Below, piece by piece: positions 1-5,952 of a stretch of 16,081 nucleotides of DNA. Under the pieces are notes generated by a model. It was not told the origin of the DNA and made no database searches. It saw only the letters and a list, made by a program, of their open reading frames with translations. Positions within the stretch are counted from its first letter, which is position 1, and the number at the start of each line of letters is the position of its first letter. Source of the stretch: Tabrizicola_A sp044377735 (GTDB lineage: Bacteria; Pseudomonadota; Alphaproteobacteria; Rhodobacterales; Rhodobacteraceae). Position numbers and translations under genes: made by a program. Where the stretch lies: positions 1 through 16,081 of the forward strand of contig JBILYK010000078.1 of NCBI GenBank assembly GCA_044377735.1, given 5' to 3'.

Positions 1-2
1 TT

Positions 3-98
3 GCCTATCTCAAAGCAACACTGACAGCCATCGCAAACGGCCATCCGCAAAGCCGCCTCGACGATCTGCTGCCATGGAACTTCAAGCCGTCAAGCTAA
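3..98 (+). CDS. IS66-family transposase TnpC, C-terminal fragment
   Basis: Only the last 31 codons lie in the window; the gene enters from the left edge and stops at TAA 96-98. The peptide runs from AYLKATLTAIANG through HPQSRLDDLLPWNF to the stop. This matches the conserved C-terminal tail of IS66 transposases, where an A-Y-L...I-A-x-G-H-P-x-S-R-x-D-x-L-L-P-W signature closes the protein. The family catalyses IS66 transposition with a DDE-type domain, which would lie to the left of the window. The stop is followed within 30 bases by a terminal inverted repeat, as expected for the right end of such an element. Whether the element is intact cannot be judged from here. Confidence 0.85.
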   Translation, partial: AYLKATLTAIANGHPQSRLDDLLPWNFKPSS

Positions 99-99
99 G

Positions 100-127
100 C
101 TAACCGTGGTGCCCAGCCACCGCTTAC
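100..127 (+). mobile_element. IS66-family right terminal inverted repeat (element end)
   Basis: Read on the minus strand from base 127, the sequence begins GTAAGCGGTGGCTGGGCACC. IS66-family ends characteristically start GTAAGCG. It sits 29 bases after the transposase stop, which fixes the element boundary at about base 127. IS66 elements usually make 8-bp target duplications, so bases 128-135 (CTTTGTTC) would be the right copy. The left copy is outside the window. Confidence 0.7.
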
Positions 128-143
128 CTTTGTTCATTGGGCG

Positions 144-710
144 GTGGAGCACTTCGAGTGGTCCGGAAAAAGTGCCGAGGAAATGTTCCGCTACAGCAAG
201 GTCATCAATGAATACGAGTTCCCGCCACTCGAGGTGCTGCACCAGCTTCTGATCACCCTGCGCCTGGGGCGCCACTTCAAAGGGGAATTTCGCCTGACCA
301 AGCGCGGGGCAGAGTTCGCGGCCGCGCCAGCGCGGATGTTTGTCGAACTCATCTCGTTCTTCGTTCTCCAGATCGACCACTCCTCCTACGCCCGCTTCGA
401 AGATCGCCCGTTCGGCAAATGGGATGTGTGGATGAACGTCATCAACGTCGAGGCCGACCATGGCACCACTGAGCGGGCGTTGTTCGCCGCCTTCTATGGT
501 GAGGACCATGATTGGGATAATGCGGGGTGGCGCGAGATGGCAGCGTTCTCTTCCTGCGTCCTGAGACCGCTTGAATGGGCGGGATTGCTTGCAGAGACCC
601 GTGAAGTGCGCGATGGCAAGCATGTGCACCACGTCTTCAAAACGCCGCTCTGGCGCAGCGCGCTGAAGCTGGACACCGATGACATGCTGCGCCCCGTCTC
701 AATTCAGTAG
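144..710 (+). CDS. Hypothetical protein, probably 5'-truncated by IS66 insertion
   Basis: The 188-residue product is read from a GTG start and its family is not firmly recognised. It is soluble, with no signal peptide or membrane segment. The section around residues 35-55 (LRLGRHFKGEFRLTKRGAEF) resembles the 'LTKRG' helix-hairpin found in C-terminal parts of some plasmid pRiA4b ORF-3-like proteins; that link is tentative. The middle is rich in aromatic and acidic residues (RFEDRPFGKWDVWMNVINVEA). The reading frame is open upstream of the GTG back to the IS66 transposase stop. The codons immediately after the element end (TTT GTT CAT TGG GCG GTG) look coding. I therefore infer that the original N-terminus was removed by the insertion and that GTG 144 is at best a secondary start. 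No good ribosome binding site precedes it. Confidence 0.6.
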   Translation: MEHFEWSGKSAEEMFRYSKVINEYEFPPLEVLHQLLITLRLGRHFKGEFRLTKRGAEFAAAPARMFVELISFFVLQIDHSSYARFEDRPFGKWDVWMNVINVEADHGTTERALFAAFYGEDHDWDNAGWREMAAFSSCVLRPLEWAGLLAETREVRDGKHVHHVFKTPLWRSALKLDTDDMLRPVSIQ

Positions 711-993
711 GTCGACGTGATCGGCCCATTCCTGCCGGTCGACAGTGCCTTATCGCGTGCGTTTGCATCCCCGAAGCTGCCGTCCATTCCACACCCTGAT
801 CTTGGCGCGCTTTGCCCCGTCCATAACCGCCCGACGTAGTCCGTTAGAAAGCAACCGAATCCGAGCGTCGGAGGCGGGTGTTGGCCCAAGCAAGCCAGAA
901 AACTGTTCGAAGATAGGAGCGTAGTTCGGCAGTCTTGGTCCTTCCCGCATTTTGCGTCATGGTTAGTTCACCACAAGACTTGAGCGCTTCGGG
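711..993. other. Gap with no confident gene; possible decayed minus-strand coding sequence
   Basis: No plus-strand gene is supported. On the minus strand, two frames contain protein-like stretches. One runs over 750-950 and, past an in-frame stop, ends in a plausible tail (DRQEWADHVDLLN, stop near 697-699). Another runs from 1071 down to 844. Neither has a convincing start, and they are interrupted or overlap the start of the sensor kinase, so decay of an older gene is possible. The promoter of the kinase gene should lie in or near this gap, but no clear -35/-10 or -24/-12 element was found. Confidence 0.35.
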
Positions 994-2919
994 ATGCCAC
1001 TTCTCGATACTGCATTTCGGGCGGTAGACGGCCAGCGTCCAGCCTGCAATAATGTCAGCATACGCGGCCACATCAGATCACAGGTCTTGGGACAGTTCAG
1101 ACGCACCACCCTTTTCGTTGTTGCTGCTGCTGTGGTGGCGACGTTGACACTCGCCTATTCTGGGCTGCAGATGGCCACGAAACTCTACATGTCCGAAGGC
1201 AATTCCCGCGCGGAGGCGACCCTTGATTTGACCTTGCAGGCCCTTGACGGGCATTTGCGGCGGTTTGAATCCTTGCCCGATCTGTTGGCTGACAATGACA
1301 GCGTGCGCGCGGCCTTAACCACGCCAGCCGATCTGGCAGCTCGGGCAAGACTGAACCTGTGGCTGGCCCAGAAAAGCGCACAATTGGATACGTTGGACAT
1401 CTATGTGATGACCCCCGATGGCATGACGGTCGCAGCATCCAACCACGAACGCGCTGACAGTTTTCTGGGCCAGAATTTCAGCTACCGACCCTATTTTCAG
1501 GCGGCCCTGGGCGGCGAAAAGGGCCGATTTTATGCCATAGGCACCACGTCCGGCGTGCGGGGCTATTATTTTGCCGCGCCCGTTCGCAATGGGGCGGGGG
1601 TGGTTCTGGGGGTAATCGCCGTCAAGATCGGGTTGGATGTAATCGAGGCGGAATGGCGGTCACAAGAGGCGCAGATCATCGTCACCGACCCCGAGGGGAT
1701 CATATTCCTGTCCTCTGATCCGAGTTGGCTTTACAAGGGGTTGCGCCCCTTGACGCCCGACAGGTTGGAGCGCAGCCAGCAGTCACGCCGTTATGCGGAT
1801 GTCGGATTGGTCGAACTGCCGAATAATCGATCGGACGCCTGGGGTGTGAACAGCATCACGCTGGCTGATGGCGCAGGGGATTTGCGCGAATATGTTATCG
1901 TTGGCCGGTTACTGCCCCGCGCCAATTGGACGGTTCAGGTCTTGCTGCACAGTCACGCCCTGCATGTGCAAGCGCGGCTGGCGCTGGCGACAGGAATGTT
2001 GTTTCTTGGATCGCTTGCGGCGGTTGGCGTGGTGATCGTGCAGCGCCGGGCGCGGCTGGCCGAACGCTTTGCCCTGCAGGAAAGCGCCAAGGTCGAGTTG
2101 GAACGCCGGGTTGACGAACGCACCGCCGATCTTGCCCGCGTCAACCGCCTGATCGAGGCAGAAGTGGCCGAGCGTCGCCTGACCGAGGCGGAGTTGCGCC
2201 GTACACAAAGCGATCTGGTTCAGGCGGGCAAACTGGCTGCCCTTGGCCAGATGTCGGCTGCACTGAGCCATGAGATCAACCAACCCCTCGCTGCCGCCCG
2301 CAACTATGCTGACAGCGCTTCGATCCTAATTGATCGGGGCGACGGTGCCCGCGCCAAGAACAATATCGGCCAAATCCTGTCACTGATTGATCGGATGGCC
2401 GCCATCGCGCGCCACCTGCGCCATGTGGCCCGCAAACCCGATACGCCGCTTAAAGACTTGCTGCTGGCGGATGAAGTGGCCGAGGCGCTGGCGCTGGTCG
2501 GGCCACGGTTGGCAGGGATCACGGTCAATATGGACCTGCCGACTGACTTGCCAATGGTGCGCGGTGGGCCGGTCCGGTTGCAGCAAGTGCTGGTCAACCT
2601 GCTGTCAAACGCGGCAGATGCGGTGGAGGGGGTCAGCGATGCTGCAATCGCCCTTCAGGCACAGTTGACGGGGGGCATGGTGCAATTGACGGTGCGCGAC
2701 AACGGCCCGGGCGTCCCTGCGGCCATCGTCGACCGCATCTTTGACCCATTCTTTACCACCAAACGGGTGGGGTCGGGTCTGGGTCTCGGGCTGTCGATTT
2801 CCTATAACATCATGAAGGATTTCGGTGGTGACTTGCGCGTGGTCAATGCTGCCGACGGTGGGGCAGTGTTCACAGTGGAACTTGTGATTGCCTCTAAGCA
2901 GGCAGAGGCGGCAGAATGA
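994..2919 (+). CDS. DctB-like membrane sensor histidine kinase
   Basis: This is the sensor of a two-component system, expected to autophosphorylate on His and pass phosphate to the regulator encoded next. The 641-residue protein has a first membrane segment at about residues 39-58. A periplasmic double-Cache-like region of roughly 270 residues follows (FLGQNFSYRPYFQAAL is typical of DctB-type sensors). A second membrane segment lies at about 329-350, with a charged coiled coil at about 350-405. The kinase core shows the H-box LSHEINQPL with His426, the N-box NLLSNAADAV with Asn539, DNGPGV at 569-574, FDPFFTTK at 583-590 and GSGLGLGLS at 593-601. ATG 994 is the farthest upstream start, but it lacks a good ribosome binding site and the first 30 codons have weaker GC3. 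TTG 1087, just before the first membrane segment, is an alternative. The family senses C4-dicarboxylates; here the ligand is probably the substrate of tctCBA. Confidence 0.88.
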   Translation: MPLLDTAFRAVDGQRPACNNVSIRGHIRSQVLGQFRRTTLFVVAAAVVATLTLAYSGLQMATKLYMSEGNSRAEATLDLTLQALDGHLRRFESLPDLLADNDSVRAALTTPADLAARARLNLWLAQKSAQLDTLDIYVMTPDGMTVAASNHERADSFLGQNFSYRPYFQAALGGEKGRFYAIGTTSGVRGYYFAAPVRNGAGVVLGVIAVKIGLDVIEAEWRSQEAQIIVTDPEGIIFLSSDPSWLYKGLRPLTPDRLERSQQSRRYADVGLVELPNNRSDAWGVNSITLADGAGDLREYVIVGRLLPRANWTVQVLLHSHALHVQARLALATGMLFLGSLAAVGVVIVQRRARLAERFALQESAKVELERRVDERTADLARVNRLIEAEVAERRLTEAELRRTQSDLVQAGKLAALGQMSAALSHEINQPLAAARNYADSASILIDRGDGARAKNNIGQILSLIDRMAAIARHLRHVARKPDTPLKDLLLADEVAEALALVGPRLAGITVNMDLPTDLPMVRGGPVRLQQVLVNLLSNAADAVEGVSDAAIALQAQLTGGMVQLTVRDNGPGVPAAIVDRIFDPFFTTKRVGSGLGLGLSISYNIMKDFGGDLRVVNAADGGAVFTVELVIASKQAEAAE

Positions 2920-4259
2920 GGCCAAGCCAAGTTCTTTTGATCGATGACGATGCAGCGATGCGGGCCTCGACTGAACAGGCGCTGGATCTGGCCGGGCTGC
3001 GGGTGACCAGTTTCAGTTCGGCCGAAGAGGCGCTGGATCATGCGGGGCCCGGATTGAATGGCGTGGTTCTTAGCGACATCCGGATGCCGGGCATGGACGG
3101 GATGACGCTGTTGCAGCGGTTGGGCGATCTGGACCCGGACCTGCCCGTCATCCTGATCACCGGCCACGCCGAAGTGCAACTGGCGGTCGAGGCGATGCGG
3201 CGCGGGGCCTATGATTTCATCGAAAAGCCTTTTGCCACGCAAAACCTTGTGGCCGTGTTGCGCCGGGCGCTGGATCACCGGACATTGGTGCTGGAAAACC
3301 GCCGCTTGCGCGCCGCTGCCGGGCAGCGCGATGATCTGGAAACGCGCCTGCCCGGAAGGTCTGCCGCCGTCATCGACCTGCGGTTTCGGCTGCGGGCGAT
3401 TGGCGCGTCCGAGGCCGACGCGCTGATCATCGGGCCAACCGGGGCGGGCAAAGAGGTGGTGGCGCGTGCCATGCACGACCTGTCAGTCCGCGCGGCCAAG
3501 CCATTTGTCGCGGTGAACTGCGCGGCCCTTCCAGCGGCGCTGATCGAAAGCGAGTTGTTCGGGCATGAGGCGGGCGCCTTTCCCGGTGCAATGCGTGCCC
3601 GCTTTGGCCGGTTCGAACATGCACGCGGCGGCACGGTGCTGCTGGATGAGGTCGGCTCGATGCCGCTGGATGTGCAGGCCAAGCTGTTGCGGGTGTTGCA
3701 GGAACGCATGATCACGCGGCTGGGCTCTAACGATCCGGTGCCTTTGGATGTGCGTTTCATCGCAACCAGCAAGACCGATCTGGCCGAGGATGTGGCGCGC
3801 GGAAGGTTCCGCGAAGACCTGTATTGGCGGCTGAATGTGGCGCTGCTCAGGGTGCCGCCTTTGTCGGCCCGGCGCGAGGACATCCCGCTGCTGTTCCTGC
3901 AATTGCTGCGCGAGGCCTCTGCGCGCCATTCCGCCCCTGACCGCACGCCTGAGCCGGAATTGCTGGCCGACCTTGCCACCCGTGATTGGCCTGGAAATGT
4001 GCGCGAGTTGCGCAATGCGGCGGATCGCTATGTGCTGGGCATGGACTGGATGTCCGCCGCCACTAGCCCCGCCGCCCCGCGTCTGGCCGAACGTGTGGCA
4101 GGCTTCGAACGATCGGTCATTGCCGCCACGATCGCGGCGCATGGCGGGCGCCTGCGGCCGGTTTATGAACAGTTGGGCGTCTCGCGCAAGACGCTTTATG
4201 AAAAGATGCTCAAGCACGGCCTTGACCGCCGCCTGATCGCCGACGACGACAGCGACTGA
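2916..4259 (+). CDS. DctD-like sigma54-dependent response regulator with GAFPGA loop
   Basis: The start ATG overlaps the kinase stop as ATGA, so the two are translationally coupled. The 447-residue protein has a receiver domain (about 4-118) with acidic residues D10-D12, phospho-acceptor D54 (SDIRMPG), T82 and K104. The AAA+ domain (about 145-370) has Walker A GPTGAGKE with K179 and Walker B LLDE with D244-E245. A Fis-type helix-turn-helix lies at about 393-435 (GVSRKTLYEKM). Such proteins hydrolyse ATP to remodel sigma54 RNA polymerase at -24/-12 promoters. The polymerase-contacting loop reads GAFPGA (220-225) instead of the usual GAFTGA, with Pro at 223. All other ATPase motifs look intact, so it is probably functional. 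The likely target is the promoter directly downstream, before tctC. Confidence 0.92.
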   Translation: MRPSQVLLIDDDAAMRASTEQALDLAGLRVTSFSSAEEALDHAGPGLNGVVLSDIRMPGMDGMTLLQRLGDLDPDLPVILITGHAEVQLAVEAMRRGAYDFIEKPFATQNLVAVLRRALDHRTLVLENRRLRAAAGQRDDLETRLPGRSAAVIDLRFRLRAIGASEADALIIGPTGAGKEVVARAMHDLSVRAAKPFVAVNCAALPAALIESELFGHEAGAFPGAMRARFGRFEHARGGTVLLDEVGSMPLDVQAKLLRVLQERMITRLGSNDPVPLDVRFIATSKTDLAEDVARGRFREDLYWRLNVALLRVPPLSARREDIPLLFLQLLREASARHSAPDRTPEPELLADLATRDWPGNVRELRNAADRYVLGMDWMSAATSPAAPRLAERVAGFERSVIAATIAAHGGRLRPVYEQLGVSRKTLYEKMLKHGLDRRLIADDDSD

Positions 4260-4263
4260 CGCC

Positions 4264-4283
4264 ATGGGTGGAAATCCACCCAT
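4264..4283. promoter_or_regulatory. Perfect palindrome, candidate upstream activator site 1
   Basis: ATGGGTGGAAATCCACCCAT is a perfect inverted repeat with 8-bp arms and a 4-base centre, starting five bases after the response-regulator stop. Its dyad shape and size suit a dimeric Fis-type DNA-binding domain. A related site lies 33 bp downstream. It could also fold as a weak hairpin in the mRNA, but no T-run follows. Confidence 0.55.
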
Positions 4284-4296
4284 CGCAACGCGCCAA

Positions 4297-4316
4297 ATGT
4301 TTCGGCTTCCACCCAT
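4297..4316. promoter_or_regulatory. Imperfect copy, candidate upstream activator site 2
   Basis: ATGTTTCGGCTTCCACCCAT aligns to site 1 with an identical right arm (CCACCCAT) and an identical leftmost ATG; the left arm is otherwise degenerate. Centre-to-centre distance to site 1 is 33 bp, about three helical turns, which would put the two sites on one face of the DNA. Tandem strong-plus-weak sites are the known pattern for DctD-type activators. Confidence 0.5.
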
Positions 4317-4348
4317 CCGCTCAGATCCCAGCCAGAAACCTTGCCCCC

Positions 4349-4364
4349 TGGCTCTCGAAATGCT
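4349..4364 (+). promoter_or_regulatory. Candidate sigma54 (-24/-12) promoter of tctCBA
   Basis: TGGCTCTCGAAATGCT matches the sigma54 consensus TGGCACGNNNNTTGCW at the invariant GG (4350-4351) and GC (4362-4363). Their spacing is exact, and the TGGC, C and final W positions also match. Transcription would start near 4375, about 80 bases before the tctC start. The two candidate activator sites lie about 44 and 77 bp upstream of the GG (centre distance). A sigma54 activator gene is immediately upstream. Confidence 0.7.
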
Positions 4365-4454
4365 TGCGCGCCTCCGTAACCACACCCTCCATCACGGCCA
4401 ACCGTCATGCCCGAGGAGGGGCAAACGGGAACACTGCCATTCTGGGAGGATAAA

Positions 4455-5432
4455 ATGGCCCTATCAGTGAAATTTGCCGCCTTGGCGGCGGCTGCCGTTC
4501 TTGCTGCTAACACCGCCTATGCCCAAGGCTACCCCGACCGTTCGATCACCATGGTCGTGCCGTTTGCTGCGGGCGGGCCAACCGATACGGTGGGCCGCCT
4601 GATTGCTGAAAAGATGTCGGCAGATCTGGGCCAGCAGATCATTGTTGAAAATGTGGGGGGTGCTGGTGGCACGCTGGGCGCCGGGCAAGTCGCCACCGCC
4701 GAAGCCGATGGCTACACGATCCTGTTGCACCACATCGGCATGGCTACTTCGGCTACGCTTTACCGCAGTCTCGCTTACAAACCGCTGGAGGCCTTTGAGT
4801 ATGTGGGCCTTGTCACCGAGGTGCCAATGACCCTGGTGGCCCGCAAGGATTTTGAACCCGCCGATATGGCCGGCCTTTTGACCTATCTGAAGGACAACGC
4901 AGAAACCACCACCATGGCCAATGCGGGCATCGGTTCGGCCTCGCATCTGTGCGGGATGCTGTTCATGCAAGCGGTCGAAGCCCCCATCGTGACCGTTCCC
5001 TACAAAGGCACGGGCCCCGCGATGACGGAAATTCTGGGCGGGCAGATCGATCTGATGTGCGATCAGACCACCAACACTGCCGAGCAGATCAAGGGCGGCA
5101 CGATCAAGGCCTATGCCACCACCGCGCCCGCTCGTCTGGAAATCTTCCCCGACCTGCCGACCGTCGCCGAGGCGGGGCTGCCCGGCATGGAAGTGTCGAT
5201 CTGGCACGGGATCTATACGCCCAAGGGAACCCCTGCCGAGGCGAATGACCGCCTGTCAGCCGCGCTGCAAAAGGCACTGGCCGACCCGGAAATCGCCGCC
5301 AAGTTTGCCGAACTGGGCACCGCCCCCTCTGTCGCCGCCGATGGCACCCCCGCAGCCCTGAAGGCCAAACTTGAGGCCGAAATCGCCCGCTGGAAGCCCG
5401 TCATCGAGGCTGCGGGCGTTTACGCGGACTGA
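4455..5432 (+). CDS. tctC: Tripartite tricarboxylate transporter periplasmic binding protein (TctC/Bug family)
   Basis: This is the extracytoplasmic solute receptor that captures a carboxylate and delivers it to TctAB. ATG 4455 is chosen because GGGAGGA precedes it by a few bases and because the product then starts with a standard signal peptide. The peptide is a short basic start, an Ala-rich core, and a likely cleavage after AYA before QGYPDR (around residue 23). Total length is 325 residues, normal for the family. The Bug-family signature follows at once (YPDRSITMVVPFAAGGPTD), then GGAGGTLGAG and EADGYTILL. Bug proteins bind varied organic acids and amides, so the substrate cannot be read from sequence. 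An in-frame upstream extension to 4407 is open but lacks a ribosome binding site. The gene is first in the tctCBA operon under the candidate sigma54 promoter. Confidence 0.93.
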   Translation: MALSVKFAALAAAAVLAANTAYAQGYPDRSITMVVPFAAGGPTDTVGRLIAEKMSADLGQQIIVENVGGAGGTLGAGQVATAEADGYTILLHHIGMATSATLYRSLAYKPLEAFEYVGLVTEVPMTLVARKDFEPADMAGLLTYLKDNAETTTMANAGIGSASHLCGMLFMQAVEAPIVTVPYKGTGPAMTEILGGQIDLMCDQTTNTAEQIKGGTIKAYATTAPARLEIFPDLPTVAEAGLPGMEVSIWHGIYTPKGTPAEANDRLSAALQKALADPEIAAKFAELGTAPSVAADGTPAALKAKLEAEIARWKPVIEAAGVYAD

Positions 5433-5438
5433 ACCGTG

Positions 5439-5464
5439 TGGCCCCGGCAGCCACGTCGGGGCCA
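5439..5464 (+). other. Intercistronic hairpin between tctC and tctB
   Basis: TGGCCCCG at 5439-5446 pairs perfectly with CGGGGCCA at 5457-5464 across a 10-base loop. The 8-bp, very GC-rich stem begins six bases after the tctC stop and is not followed by a T-run, so it is not a classical terminator. It probably stabilises the upstream tctC message or reduces read-through, giving more binding protein than membrane subunits. Confidence 0.6.
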
Positions 5465-5484
5465 AACTTCCTTGGGGGGACATC

Positions 5485-5949
5485 ATGGATCGCATCAACA
5501 AGGCGGACTTCACCGCCGGGCTTTTGTTTATTCTGTTCGGTCTGGGCTTTGGCGCATCGGCACTGGGGCTTGAGATGGGGACAATGCTGCGCATGGGGCC
5601 GGGCTATTTCCCGATGGTTCTGGCGGTGCTTCTGACCGGGCTTGGCCTTGCCATCTCGGCCACCGCGTTTCGCAGTGTTGGAGAGGCCGTCGGCACCTAT
5701 GCCTGGCGCGGCATGGTGTTCATTCTGGGCGCGCCGGTGTTTTTTGGGCTGACCGTCAGAGGGCTTGGCTTTGTCCCCTCGCTATTCCTGACCACATTGA
5801 TTGCCGCCCTGGCGGGGCTAAAGCTGAAACCGGTCTATGCCGTGCTGCTGGCAATTGCCGTCACCGTGTTCTGCACGCTGGTGTTTTCTGTGGCGCTTGG
5901 CCTGCCGTTCCGACGGTTCGGGCCGTGGCTGCCGGTCATGGGGGGCTGA
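5485..5949 (+). CDS. tctB: Tripartite tricarboxylate transporter small membrane subunit TctB
   Basis: This is the small integral membrane subunit of a TTT system, partner of TctA in the inner membrane. ATG 5485 is preferred because a GGGGGGA ribosome binding site sits just before it and because the protein then begins in the usual way (MDRINKADFTAGLLFILFG). Length is 154 residues, typical for TctB. Four hydrophobic segments are visible at about residues 10-30, 42-62, 75-100 and 110-140. The motif RMGPGYFPM after the first segment is characteristic of the family. The sequence is poorly conserved between TctB proteins, so the call also rests on its position between tctC and tctA. The next gene begins three bases after its stop, indicating one transcript. 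Confidence 0.9.
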   Translation: MDRINKADFTAGLLFILFGLGFGASALGLEMGTMLRMGPGYFPMVLAVLLTGLGLAISATAFRSVGEAVGTYAWRGMVFILGAPVFFGLTVRGLGFVPSLFLTTLIAALAGLKLKPVYAVLLAIAVTVFCTLVFSVALGLPFRRFGPWLPVMGG

Positions 5950-5952
5950 GAA

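Noticed and set aside
4264..4283. Palindrome as a terminator of the response-regulator gene
   Set aside because: No T-run follows, and a related site lies exactly 33 bp downstream beside a sigma54 promoter. An operator role fits better, although a weak hairpin cannot be excluded.
3275..4385. Long minus-strand frames of 246 and 300 codons opposite the response regulator
   Set aside because: They are shadows of the receiver-AAA-HTH protein, with no independent start signal or family signature.
4407..4454. Upstream extension of tctC to an ATG at 4407
   Set aside because: The extension has no ribosome binding site and would put 16 residues before a normal signal peptide. GGGAGGA supports ATG 4455.
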